Assembly (NCBI GenBank): GCA_946894095.1
Contig: OX335651.1
Location: 15,212,501 to 15,276,500 of the forward strand
DNA: 64,000 bases
Origin: Incurvaria masculella
Taxonomy: Eukaryota > Arthropoda > Insecta > Lepidoptera > Incurvariidae
Reading direction: 5' to 3'
Program-made: the position numbers and the translations under genes
The notes under the pieces: generated by a model
Seen by the model: the letters and a program-made list of their open reading frames with translations, nothing else
What the model was told of the DNA's origin: nothing
Databases searched by the model: none
Shown here: piece by piece, positions 23,641 through 34,630 of the stretch
Layout: each line of letters starts with the position of its first letter
How positions within the stretch are numbered: the first letter of the stretch is position 1

Positions 23641-24282
23641 AATGCAGTTCTCGAAAATGGTGTCGTTCCGGCTGCATGGCAAAATAGTGTCGTCGTGCTG
23701 TAGGACGAATAGGGCGGAGTTGAAAAACGATCAACCTATCTCACTTCTAAGCCACCTGTACAAGGTCTTTTCAAGAGTCATCACGAGTCGGCTGACAGAA
23801 AGGCTGGATCGGTACCAGCCCCGTGAGCCGGCTGGTTTTAGAATAGGATACGGCACAATGGATCATATATTTACTGTGTGACAAAAGTGCAGAAGTGCGA
23901 GGAGTACAACAAGCCGCTCTTCCTAGCCTTCGTGGACTACGAGAAGGCGTTCGACTCAGTTGAAAACTCCCTCCTGAGGTGCAGAATCGCTACATCGAGG
24001 TATCGTAAATCTGTATCGGTCCGCGAAGATTATTGTGAGGCTCTATGAAAATATCCAATCCATCCACCTTGGTAAAGGCGTAAGGGGTATGTGATCTCAC
24101 CCAAGCTCTTCGCCAACGCATTGGAAGATGTGTTCAAGACGCTTGAATGGGACAACATGGGTATCAACGTTAGTGGAGATTTTCTCAGCCATCTTCGCTT
24201 CGCCGATGACTTTGTTCTTCTGTCGAATTCCCGAGTTCAGCTTCAGATCATGCTGGAAGACCTTTATAAAGCATTGATTAAG
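23640..24282 (+). pseudogene. RTE-type reverse transcriptase fragment (left arm)
   Basis: Non-LTR retrotransposon polymerase, broken by frameshifts. Readable blocks in order are NDQPISLLSHLYKVFSRVIT, YQPREPAGFRIGYGTMDHIF, PLFLAFVDYEKAFDSVENSL, and LRFADDFVLLSNS, where FADD is the catalytic RT motif (24199 onward). This block order and wording is typical of the RTE clade. The endonuclease part is absent and the C-terminus is cut at 24282, where the sequence turns to the opposite strand. It cannot encode a working enzyme. Confidence 0.88.
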
Positions 24283-25935
24283 ACTTCCCACACTCCGCTT
24301 TTCTTTCCACGGCCGCCAGTGTAGGACGCGGTTACTCCAACGGTCTTCATCTCTTCGGCTGATGTGACCAGCCCACACTGCCATTTATCCACGCGGTGTC
24401 CAATATCGACTACTTCGGTACGTCGGCGGATGGCCTCGTTACGCACCATAACCCATAGCGATATTCCCAGCATGGTTCGCTCCATTGCTCGCTAGGCAAC
24501 TTTCAACCTTTGGACAACGGCGACCGTCAGAGTCCACGTTTCATACCCGTACGTCATAACCGGGTGGACACACTGGTCATATATTCGGGTCTTAAAATGT
24601 TGTGGAAGGTCAGATCTCAGAGGGAATTTTAAACTTTTCGAAGGCAAGTCCAACACAGTTGAATCCGACTCTCAAACTCCTTAGTCAGTTCTTGTCAACC
24701 AAGCCGCAGAATTTGACTGAGAGATACATACTCTTCAACCTGTTCGATCACTTCTCTGTCGATAACGATTTGTCCTTCCGTCATGCCCTCGGTCGCCATG
24801 ACCTTTGTTTTGTCCCGGTTCATCTTCAGACCTACCTTAACCAATGCTTTATAAAGGTTTTACAGCCTGGTCTGAAACTGAACTCGGGAATTCGACAGAA
24901 GAACAAAGTCATCGGCGAAGCGAAGATGAGTGAGAAAATCTCCATTTACGTTGATAACCATGTTGTCCCATTCAAGCGTCTTGAACACATCTTCCAATGC
25001 GTTGGCGAAGAGCTTGGGTGAGATCACATACCCCTTACGCCTTTACCAAGGAGGATGGATCGGAAATTTTCATGGAGACTCACAGTCATGGTCGCGGACC
25101 GATACACATTTATGATACCTCGATGTAGCAATTCTGCACCTCAGGAGGGAGTTTCCAACTGAGTCAAAAGCCTTCTCGTAGTCCACAAAGTCTAGGAAGA
25201 GCGGCTTGTTGTACTCCTCGCACTTCAGCACCTTTTGTCTCACAGTAAATATAAGATCCATTGTGCCGTATCCTTTTCTAAACCTAGCTGGCTCATGAGG
25301 CTGGTACCAATCCAGCCTTTCTGTCAGCCGACCAAGAGGCTGACTTTCCGAGAGATAGCGTTTATCTCATAGACACTAAGCTCCGGCGGCGCACGCCTAT
25401 CAGATTCGATTTGCTTGGGCTCGGGGTAGGAATTGCTGCGGAGTACAATTCGACATAAAATTCTTCCATTGCCTGAAGTATATCCGGATTTCTTGCAGTG
25501 ACAACCCCATTCGCTCGCTCGATTTTTGAAATTTGTTTGCGCCGGTAGAAAAGGAACAGGCAAACACTTAACTGCCTCGATTTTCTGTTATAATGCGCTC
25601 AACCACCAACCAACTTCATATTCTCTCGGCGAATATAACGGCGAATGGACTTACTGATGGTCTTGTTGAGGTTTTTGTGCACGAGACACTACTGCGGATC
25701 TCCCGGTTTCATATTTCGTCGTGTTTCCAGGAGCCTCAACGTCTCTGCTGATAACTTACTGCGGTCTGCATGTCGACTTTTGCTGAAGTGCTTTTCTGCA
25801 GTGTCCGTTAGTGAGGATGCGAAGCTCGTATATGCCTTGTCGATGTCGGCATCCTCATCGCGTGGCGCTAAGCATCCTCGAGTTTCGATTCGAAATAGAG
25901 CATCTGGTCTGGTATGTTTAGCTTAGCCAGTGGTT
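24283..25935 (-). pseudogene. RTE-type retrotransposon fragment (spacer and right arm)
   Basis: Read on the minus strand it gives DEDADIDKAYTSF, KLSAETLRLLETRRNMK, then QPHEPARFRKGYGTMDLIFT, DFVDYEKAFDSVGNSLL, frameshifted RT core, and in the 553-bp spacer the C-terminal domain (EEYVSLSQILRLG, VTASYTGGRG region). It stops at GTGTGGGAAGT (24283), inside a block that continues at 38790 in another copy. It has many frameshifts and stops. Confidence 0.85.
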
Positions 25936-27687
25936 TGTGGATGAGTTTAGATTTGGAGAAATTTAATTTAAGTCCAGCCTTATTCTAAGACACTAACTAA
26001 TTCATTGTTCCGATACCGAATTTTTGATATTTATACTTGGGAATTTACACGTACTCTTGAATTGTTCGGAAATCTGGATTTACAGTGACCATCGCCATTT
26101 GGCTTATAACTGCATAGAGTAAGCTCGCTAGCTAGGAAATGTGTTATGCAGCTCAGCAGGTCTACACTGATTGTGACTACACATCTGCCTTAAAAGACAA
26201 AGAAAAAGCGAAGGCATTTAATATAGTTAAATAGAACGTGAGCCGTTTTCGCCTCGCTGAATGGTCCATATGAATTTTATGTTTGTGTACGACATATGAT
26301 AGCAGGTGATACCATTAATTTTAGTATTAAAGATATAATAGTAAGAAAAACTTAATCAGATGGTAGTCTAGATTCAACTGATGACGAATAGATTTATCTT
26401 TTAATGGCGTGATAAAGAAAGAAAGAAATAAAATTTGTTTATTAAATAAAAAAATAACAACAAAAACATAAATCGAACAACAGTAGTACATTGCACTGGT
26501 TCTGGTTGGCTGGATCAACTGACTAAGGTCACTTACTAACTGATTGAGAATATTATATTCCAGAGTGTAGGTTTTTACGTTATGTCACGAATAGCACTCC
26601 TAATACTTAGAAACTGAGCGGCATTATGAATATTTATTTAAAATCAAACAACCAGACTAGTCAAGTAAATTAAAGTGAAGCAAAATATATATGTATGGCT
26701 GTCACTACATCAGTGCGATTCATTTGACTTAAAATCACGACTGGCACTCCTCATACCTTGATGCATCTCCGCGGCAGCGTACGTTTTTCTTTATACCTAT
26801 ACATGCAAACAGGCAGGATAACAACCAATTGACACAGTTTACTCATTTACTCTACTGCTTCAATAAACATGAAGCTCAAAAATGTCATTACATAGGGCAC
26901 GAATCTAAACGGCATCATACATCTGTGCGAATGGAAAGACAAACATTTGACTATTTTACCCTCATTATTTCAAAACATATAATGTGTGCAAATGTCAGTG
27001 CGTATAGGTTTCGACTTATGTCATGGTTGGTGGTACTCATTTTACGTCTATTCTAAACGATAACATGATTTTTTTCATTATTGAATACAAAAAACTAATA
27101 AGTCCATAGTCGACCCCTGTACCCTTTTTTGCCAAAATAAACGAAGCGCAGGAATGTCAGGGTATGGATTTTATCTTGATACCATGATTGGGACTGATTG
27201 CGCCCCTGAATTTAGGGACTACATGAGATATTCTCAAACCGAAGATTTTTCTTCGTTTCCTTTGAGGCGGCTGACAACAGGGTTTTACCAGGCTGATGAC
27301 AGGCAACCTTATATTTTTATCAATGGCACATTTCGAGCTATCGTTCTGCACAAATTTCATCGAGAAATCAAATGAGGTAAATGACCCCATTTTTTGGCCT
27401 CATTAAACTTGGCTGACCATGGAACCTTCCAGGGTGGGGGCAGGCAACCTGTGCGGGTTCTCATCTCCTAAGGCATATCTTTCACTGCATATACTTTTCT
27501 ATGTGAAATCTTATGAGATAATTTTGGGTCAAAATAGAGGTTTTAAACCCGAAAAAAAACATGGTTTTACCAGGTTACGGAATGGCAACCTGTTATGAAC
27601 CGATGTTTCCAAGTGTTTTCTTTCACTGCAATACACGTCTGTAGAGAAATCGAGTGAGGTAAGATTTTATGCAATGGGAGCTTGGTC
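24836..27687 (-). repeat. Right arm of a 6.2-kb palindrome
   Basis: It pairs with 21456-24282. The inner limit is CTTAACCAATGCTTTATAAA at 24836 and the outer limit GAGCTTGGTC at 27687. It keeps RTE sequence lost on the left (25330-25800) but lacks the first reverse-transcriptase block present on the left at 23640-23770. Gaps in opposite places show both arms decayed independently after the duplication. Confidence 0.93.
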
Positions 27688-27836
27688 GCTTTTCATACAA
27701 TGTTCATCCAAAATGTTTTTATCTAAGTCGATCGAGTCGTATAGGATGAGAAGAAACACGAACACACATACACGTTAATCCTCTAATTGTTTTAAGTAAT
27801 ACATTATTTTTATTTGCTTAGGTACTTACCTAGTCT

Positions 27837-27985
27837 TAGGGCCGAGTGCACGAAAGGATAAAAAATCAAATCAACGTCAACGTATGATTAAACACGTCAA
27901 TTTTTATGACCCCGTGGGGTTCGCTAAAAGTGACGTGTTTGAGCACTGATTAACTTAGACGTCTCTTCGTGCAACCGGGGCTTAA
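27837..27985. mobile_element. GGGCCGAGTGCA MITE
   Basis: It runs from TTAGGGCCGAGTGCACGAAA to TCGTGCAACCGGGGCTTA. TTA at both outer edges fits a TA-containing target site. It is colinear with 4403-4565. Confidence 0.78.
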
Positions 27986-27989
27986 TCTT

Positions 27990-29280
27990 TTTTTTAAAGT
28001 AAGTGATTTTTTTTCCTCGTTATTCTCGATAGTCTCTGCCCACTGCTCAGGGTAACCCTCCACCCGAGGCCGTGCAGCCTTCTGGCAGAGGCTCTACGTC
28101 AGGGACACTCCCCGCGTCCCGTCACCCCCACCCCCGCCACCCCCGCTTCCCTGACTCGGGGAGATTTGACGTCTCTGACAAAGATATTGTCTCCTGTCTC
28201 ATGTCGAAATTGAATGGCAGCCTTCGATTTTAAAGTAGAACTCAAGCGGGATAAATTTCAAGTTAGAATATATTGTTCTGTAATTCTGTTATGAATTCAC
28301 ATTGATAAATTTATAAGCCGTATAGGTTTCGACACTTCAAAAGATTTTCTTTCCGTGCTCTCGTAAGAAGCTAATAAGGGATTAGTCATTCCTGGTTTGG
28401 TTTCCTCTTCCTGTGGGTTCCGCTTCCTTACTTGCAAGGTGGTAGTTCCGCCCGGATAATATTGACTAAAACTAAAGTCGAGTTGACAAACATTGCCCCC
28501 ACCTATTTTAGATATGGACGAGTAGATACCACTGTCAAATATAATTTCCCGTTTCAAGTATTTATTAGAAGTTTTGAGTTGGTTACGACCGTCTCCATTC
28601 GGCCTTATTGGAAATGTAAAATATCTACCCCTACAATCAGATTATACTACAGATATAGACTACAATATTCCTCACGACGGTTTTCTTTCTACACAGGGGC
28701 GATTCCTCGGGGGACTCGTATTCATATGAAATGCACATGTGAATCTTTGTTAAAAAAATAAATTGGTGAATTCAGGTTGAACACTCTCTCGCCTTGCCTC
28801 CAAGCAAGCGTCCATAGCTCAAGCAAAATATGAAAGTTTTTTGGAAGATTTTACCTACATACCTACCTATATTTGAAATGGTCGCTTAAATATGTATAAG
28901 GATAAAAAAAAGATGAACTGAACATTCTTACACATTCACATACAACTTACTCAACTTATTAATACTGCTCTGAGGTTATAAAATATTCAACCGTAATTAA
29001 AAATCTGGAGCTTTTGGTTGTTATTTTATTTATTTACAAGAACAAACAACAATTTCCATCCAAACGGTTTTTTTTCTATTTTACACTCAAGCACATCGTA
29101 AACAGCAAAAACTTAACTAAATTGGTCAAGAATCTAGAACACTGAACTAAAACTGTGGCACAGTTTTATGTGCCGCCATCTGTGGCAAAATTTGGCAGCC
29201 ATCCTCCCCATTCAGGGCGCGCAACCATTGACATAAATATTACTACGTAAGGATAGGCCCTTCTAAACAACAGAAGTGGT
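27990..29280. other. Mixed stretch, no gene seen
   Basis: A C-rich block at 28040-28165 is followed by AT-rich sequence with short frames (109 codons at 28432-28761). Nothing recognised. Confidence 0.4.
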
Positions 29281-29727
29281 TATTATTAAATTGTTTTCGG
29301 ATAGACAGTGTTATAAATCGCTTACTTGTTTAAGTCGACGTTTCGTCCACCGCATTCACTTACAACTTCAACAGAGATGACAGCATGAAACTTTCACCGT
29401 CGTGGTCTCCGTTATTGGCGCAACATAGCACTACGAGGCTTCAGTTGCCGATACCATCGAGTAGGGACACCGTTAGCATCGTTTGCACGGACAAATTCAT
29501 CGCTGAGCAACGTGCTGTGGAACTACCCTCATCGGCGGCTGGAGCTACCCACAGCTACAATCTTCGCAGCCGGCGACCTGCAGTTGACTTCTGACTGGAC
29601 GACGTGTCGGAAGTCCTCCAGGTCGCGCCGCGAGTCCTGAAGAAGTCCACAATGCGGTGGACGAAACGTCGACTTAAACAAGTAAGCGATTTATAACACT
29701 GTCTATCCGAAAACATTTTAATAATAA
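29281..29727. mobile_element. Element with ~74-bp inverted ends around a GC-rich core
   Basis: The ends (TATTATTAAA, TTTTCGGATAGACAGTGTTA, CGACGTTTCGTCCACCGCA) are inverted almost perfectly at 29653-29727. The 300-bp core is GC-rich; a 69-codon + frame (29385-29594) ends with SYNLRSRRP. The same nucleotide block (CTACAATCTTCGCAGCCG) occurs at 23430, inside the palindrome's left arm. The core may be retroelement-derived; its function is unknown. Confidence 0.75.
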
Positions 29728-29839
29728 TGTGTAACAACAGTGAAAGTCTAAATAAACAGAAGTGGTATTCTATGCGTCGCGGGGACACTACTTTGGCGCC
29801 AGACCGCCGCTCCATGTCGTCATACACCTGTGCGTCGCC

Positions 29840-30065
29840 TCTGGCTAATAATGCGCCCCTAAACGCCCAATTGTGTGGTAAAAACGTTCAAGAATAATAT
29901 AAAAAACGCAAAGAAATACGGAATATCGTAATCCCGCAACCCCCAAATCTCTGAGAGCCCCGCATCCGCCGGACTGCTGGGCGCCGGCACTCAGATCACG
30001 TTGTGCGCGGCGCCTGGTGAAGCGCCTCGGTCCTCCAGCGGCGAAGGTCATGTGCAGACAGGCAG
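29840..30065. other. GC-rich block, not recognised
   Basis: Minus-strand frame 29845-30051 (68 codons, RRFTRRRAQRDLSAGAQQSG) is arginine- and glycine-rich, mainly from base composition. It lies between the inverted-end element at 29281 and the foldback at 30130. Confidence 0.2.
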
Positions 30066-30129
30066 GGCCGTGTATGTCACATGTGACAGCTGACCATAGG
30101 CCATAGAGATTATTATTATATCCTTAAAG

Positions 30130-30681
30130 ACTAGGAGGTCGCGACAAAAATGGTAACGATAACGTAAATGGCTGAAACTGGGTTCACATCATAAAGACCA
30201 TCCCTCTGAAGCTAAATGTGTCAGTCTGCCTGTTCCAAGTGGTTGCGTTACGTAGATAAGGCGACTGAAAAAGTAGTTATGGTGACATAAAATATATATG
30301 ATAAGGTAATGGATGCAAATGACGAAGCATGAAAGTACCAGTAAATACTTCCTTGGCAATATAAAAACTGAACAAATATTTCATTGCATTTCTTAGTTAT
30401 CGGTGATTTAGGTTACAGATATAACTTTAGGTATATTTAAGTATTTAGTAATAAAACCGACTGGTTATTGTTCTATAATAAATAGGTATCGATGGTTCTA
30501 GACAATCAGTATATTCATCAGCAGGTACATACCAGAATCTATTTTATATAGTCAATCTAGATAACGCAACCACTTGGCACGGACAGACCGACATATTTAG
30601 CATCAGAGGGTTGGTCTCTAACCAGTGAACCCAGATTCAGCCATTTACCTTATCGTGACCAAAAATGTCGTGACCTCCCGG
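30130..30681 (+). mobile_element. Foldback element with ~120-bp inverted ends
   Basis: Left arm from GACTAGGAGGTCGCGAC through AAATGGCTGAAACTGGGTTC, and right arm ending TTACCTTATCGTGACC...GACCTCCCGG. The arms pair over about 120 bases. The middle is AT-rich and non-coding. A second copy lies at 46875-47423 in the opposite orientation. Confidence 0.88.
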
Positions 30682-30689
30682 AATATTAC

Positions 30690-32020
30690 CTTTTACATAT
30701 CACTGCCATAGAGGTGAAGAATGTAATCACTGCGCGCAACATCGAATTTTGAATTAGTGTCCTGCGAGGCGTCCTGTGAAGTTGTTACGAGTCGTTGGAA
30801 CTCGAGAATATCAGTAGTAAGCGATAACTCTTTACGCCGCCCCCATACAAACGAGGTTCGATCGCTACCCCCGTGCTTCCTCCTCGCTGTCACAGCCCTA
30901 AACAATTACAATGCAGGTTTTTTTAATGGCTACTTTGTAATGCGGCTGATTTAAAGGGCGGTGAAATTCATATTTGTGCATGTCGGAGTGTTAGTTAATT
31001 TTAATTGCTAGGTGGTTTATAAACGAGAGGTAAATAAGCTCTCGTATATTTGCGAGATTTCCCATAATAATTGGCATTCATAATTGCTCCAAGTAGTAGA
31101 CTAGCCACTACCTAATGTCGTACACGACTCGAAAGTAGTACAGTACCGATATACATAAAAGAAGTGAGGTGGAGTAGGTATAAATAAAAACCACATGAAA
31201 GCTAGGTGCCATGTCAGGACTTTTTTATATTGCTGCCTTAATTGAGACCCACTTTTTTTGGTTTTCTTTTTGGGATTGAACATGGACGTATCCAATGACA
31301 AAGGCACTAATGTTTCAAGACATTTTCGAAAGTTTAATCACAAAGGGTTGTCTAATTATCATTCACTCGCCATTAGCCTAATTCGTCGCAGTGGGCCAGT
31401 TAGCAACATTAAACTTTTTCTAACATCGGTAGCTTTGCCTCTAAACTTTTATACAGCTAATCGATAGACCAGAACGAACGGTGAAAGCAAATTTCTTCTC
31501 ATTTTCAAACGCTTCCCGTGGGTCTTATGAATTATTTTAGAAGGACTCGTTTTCTGCTTGTATTACACAGTGATTTAAATACATTATTAAATAAGCATTA
31601 AATAATTAAGAGTAATTTATATATCTGTAGGTAATTTTATTACAAAAACAATCAAATATAAACACATAAAGCATCATTAGAATTTGCGAAATTTTAATTA
31701 ATCATATTAATTCAGCTGAATATCCTTAATTACTAAAACTACATCACGAGCGTTTGCGCGCAAGAAACTTATAGTAAGCGCTATGCAAAATTATGTAAAT
31801 GCTATTTCTATTATTCAAGGCTCACGTTACAGCGTGCTGTAATGCCCTGAAACACTATACGGGAAGGCAGTGTTATCTTCTTACTGAAACAACGCAACAT
31901 CAGCAATGCAGATTCCCCGGAGGCGCGTTGCAGGGAACCACCGCCTGTGGCAGGATGGCCGCATATTTGGTTAATTTTGTGCGCACACAAGCCTATCTAT
32001 CTGCTCAGCAAACCGAAAGC
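30690..32020. other. AT-rich stretch, no gene seen
   Basis: Short frames only. A 93-codon frame at 31799-32080 runs into the hairpin at 32027 and is not supported. Confidence 0.4.
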
Positions 32021-32026
32021 AAGACC

Positions 32027-32092
32027 TTCTATCAAACTCTATGTAGAAAAAAAAATATTCCTACGTTTTTTTCTACATAGAGTTTGATAGAA
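32027..32092. repeat. Perfect 26-bp stem hairpin
   Basis: 32027-32052 (TTCTATCAAACTCTATG...) is exactly inverted at 32067-32092, with a 14-base loop. An outer CGAAAGC/GCTTTCG pair could extend it. Class unknown: it could be a small MITE, or a hairpin RNA if transcribed. Confidence 0.85.
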
Positions 32093-32192
32093 CACGGGGA
32101 CTATTCGCTTTCGCTTTCATGAGTAGACCCCAAGACGTCGCGCGGGAAGCAGTTGAACAAGCATGCGTTGATCAGCGAGTGAACTCCGTCCT

Positions 32193-32500
32193 CAGAGTGG
32201 TCAGTCTGAGTTCTTACCTAAATTGGCGTTTACGGCAAACCGATCGACTGTCACTTTCCGTAAAATTTTGTCTTTTTACTTCTTCAAGCTGTCAAAGTCA
32301 AACTCGGACTTTGTATGAAAACGCGGAGTCAACGTAAACGGCAACGTCGACGTATTTACGGCAACGTTGAGTAAGCTGTCAAATCAAGCTCGGACTCACA
32401 AATGTTAGTTCGATTAACGCCCTCTGCGCGCGCTCTTCAATTTCTCCATACATTTGAAAGCGCCAGTACATTGGTTTGAGAACTCAGACTGACCACTCTG
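32193..32500. mobile_element. CAGAGTGG-type foldback MITE
   Basis: The best copy of its family: it starts CAGAGTGGTCAGTCTGAGTT and ends AACTCAGACTGACCACTCTG, a perfect inverted pair. The interior shares GCTGTCAAA, GGCAACGTCGACG and CGCGCGCTCTTCAATTTCTC with the other copies. The next MITE starts on the following base. Confidence 0.88.
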
Positions 32501-32685
32501 GTATCAGGAATCTTTCAGTCGAGCTTACAGCTTTTATAGCAGTTATCAAAGTGTTTTTCCGATGGAAAACCTTGAATCATTGGAATACCATGCTTCAGAA
32601 TCTTTTCGTCGAGTAATCGCTTTGGCAACCGATATTAAAGCTGTTTTCTCGAGTGAATTATTCCTAATTCCTGAGCACGGAATTA
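32501..32685. mobile_element. AATCAGGAAT MITE
   Basis: Inverted ends: TATCAGGAATCTTTCAGTCGAG on the left and CGAGTGAATTATTCCTAATTCCTGAGCACGG on the right. Internal inverted blocks are CTTTTATAGCAG / TTAAAGCTG and AATCGCTTTGG. It is one of four copies in the window. Confidence 0.75.
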
Positions 32686-32954
32686 CAATAATAGCCCTAC
32701 ATGACGGGGAACAATGACAATCGTTTATTGCCAATTCTATCAGCTTTCATTCAATGTGATGATACCAAGCCTACAAGCGAGTGAGTAGTAACTTTACATA
32801 GATGGGTTCCGAACCATTAAGTGACTATTCTTAAAGAAGACGAAAGTTTCAATCTACGGGTCGTTATAAAAATAGTTGGACGTTTTAATTGTTTCTATAA
32901 ATTATGTTTCTACATCTCAAGAAGTTATTTAAACTTTTTCATGTTAAGCGCGGC

Positions 32955-33080
32955 ATACGGCGTACGCCAGGACCTCTTAACGCCCATGGGATTGCGAAAT
33001 TTCAGGGGGGCTGCGAAAAACATCCTGGTGCTTCTTCACACCATGTTTAAAGGACCCGAGGTTGTATTTTGTGTGAAATA
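32955..33080 (+). repeat. Dispersed repeat, GGCTGCGAAAA type
   Basis: Second member of the family at 20095. It shares the GGCTGCGAAAAACAT and CTTCTTCACACCAT blocks. The 91-codon frame over it is not supported. Confidence 0.5.
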
Positions 33081-33284
33081 CCCTGAAAGGGAGTGAATTC
33101 CATTGTTTTACGACACTATAATAAAGGATCTCGAGGATCAGGTGGGTTTTTTTAGCGGGACTGTGGTCTGTAGGTGTTATAGTTATCTTTGCTAATGCAC
33201 ATATTTCAATTCTTACTCCTCCGGTACGTTGTGTTCAAATTGTAGAGTAAAGGTAAGGAGTAGTTCAAACGTAAAAGAATCTGG

Positions 33285-33410
33285 CTGAATTCGCGGCGGC
33301 GGCGCGGCGGTGGCTGAATCGAGTTAGCGAAGTACTCAGTGTGTTCGGTCGCTCGGAATGATCACAGCACGAGCGCCGTCGCACGGGGTGTATAATCGGA
33401 TAGAGCATTC
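33285..33410. promoter_or_regulatory. GC-rich block
   Basis: CGCGGCGGCGGCGCGGCGGT then TCGAGTTAGCGAAGTACTCAGTGTG (a TCAGT initiator-like word) and AGCACGAGCGCCGTCGCAC. It may be a promoter by composition only. No exon follows that I can support. Confidence 0.2.
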
Positions 33411-33589
33411 GTGATCGTTCATTTGTTTACTATGAAAAATATACATGCTAAGATCACGTTTTCTGGCAAAATCGAACTTGATGATTTTTAAAGCCATGCT
33501 GCAAAGGGGTATTTGTCATCTTTACTTAATTCATTTTCAAATTTTAAATTTTTTAATTAGTTGCTTTACATTTTTTTAAAGTGTCCTAC

Positions 33590-33880
33590 TTGTCGTCAAG
33601 CCATTTCATTTGATACCGAAAATAATAAGTAATCCGCCATTTTGTGGTGGCGGTCATCTAATTCCAGATTTTTTCGTTGCCTTCTGTGTTCTGCTAGCCC
33701 TTTCATATTGAGGGGGGTTGAAAAAAATATGTAATTCACCATTTTGTGGCAGCGACCATCTTGGATTTAGATCAGTATTGTCATCAGAACCAAATTTGAA
33801 ATGCATCGGTCAACAGGAAGGGGGTAAAATTTCAATTACTAGATTTGACCCACACAAGAAACTAGCAAGGCAAGCTAAAT
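33590..33880. repeat. CCATTTTGTGG repeat, two half-units
   Basis: GTAATCCGCCATTTTGTGGT (33631) and GTAATTCACCATTTTGTGGC (33731) are direct copies about 100 bp apart, each followed by a G(A/T)CCATCT-type word. The end CAAGAAACTAGCAAGGCAAGC resembles a terminal motif. Class unknown. Confidence 0.45.
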
Positions 33881-33907
33881 AAAACCGTTTGAATATGGAC
33901 AATCTTT

Positions 33908-33972
33908 CATTGTCACTTCAACCATACTTCCATCCAGCGGTAGTACCAATCCGGGCGGGCTTTACCCACTTG
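33908..33972 (-). mobile_element. SINE fragment
   Basis: TTTCATTGTCACTTCAACCA, CTTCCATCCAGCG and TACCAATCCGGGCGGGCTTT match the minus strand of the SINE body. Confidence 0.6.
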
Positions 33973-34485
33973 CTCTCAACCCAATACATTTTTATTATTT
34001 CTGTTTTATTATCTGATGTTTATAGATATAGTAGTCCCGGCGAAGTTTCTTTTCGGTTCTTTATCTGCGGTAATCGATCCGACATTTTATAAATTTACCA
34101 ATCCAAAAGTGTGTACAGAGCGCATCACCCTCGGCGCCACAGTAGGCATGGACATTTGGAAGTAAAACGTATGTGGGCCAAAACCATTTGTACACCTAAT
34201 GGACAAAAATAGAAGAATAAATAGTATCTTTATTCTATGACATCCATGATCAGGGAGGCTTCCGATGGCCGTCACACTGGAGAGCGTTACTTCCAAGCGA
34301 CTGCACACGACTAGTTTGCCCTCTCGTAACTGGAACCGTGGTGCTAGGACAGAGTGCTGCCGCTGGGAACATGACGGTGAGCGACACATGGCGTCGATCT
34401 CCGTGGCGCGACATGTCACAACATGTTGCATCAATGTTTCAATATTTTAGAAAATTATGCCCACGAGGCCATCTCCCTGGAACGA

Positions 34486-34630
34486 GGTGTTAGGGTTAAG
34501 CCCGCCCGGGTTGGTATCATCACACTGGCTAAAAAATTGGTCGAAGCGGCCAAAAAAAAATTATCTGTGTTTTCCATCTCACAAAGTGGAGGTCCTGGCA
34601 TAGCGCCTTTATTCCTTCGGGAATGCAAGA
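34486..34630 (+). mobile_element. SINE fragment
   Basis: TTAAGCCCGCCCGGGTTGGT, TTGGTCGAAGCGGCC, TGTGTTTTCCATC, GGAGGTCCTGGCAT and TTCCTTCGGGAATGC match the SINE body. The head and the extreme 3' end are absent. Confidence 0.7.

Larger units (their letters stand above)
21456..24282 (+). repeat. Left arm of a 6.2-kb palindrome
   Basis: From GACCAAGCTCCCATTGCATA the arm is inverted at 27687 reading backwards. A 73-codon frame (minus strand 21769-21990) recurs on the + strand at 27154-27375 with six residue differences; about five substitutions in 105 bases suggest roughly 95% identity there. The outer 1.8 kb is non-coding; the inner part is RTE sequence in + orientation. It ends at GCATTGATTAAG (24282). 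This arm has an insertion at 23346-23640 and an extra 80 bp or so near 22630-22700. Confidence 0.93.

Noticed and set aside
23273..25935. An active RTE retrotransposon
   Set aside because: Both arms contain frameshifts, stops and deletions, and the endonuclease region is absent.
34087..34434. 115-codon minus-strand frame
   Set aside because: No domain, no splice context, and it ends next to a SINE; its length is within what chance gives in this window.
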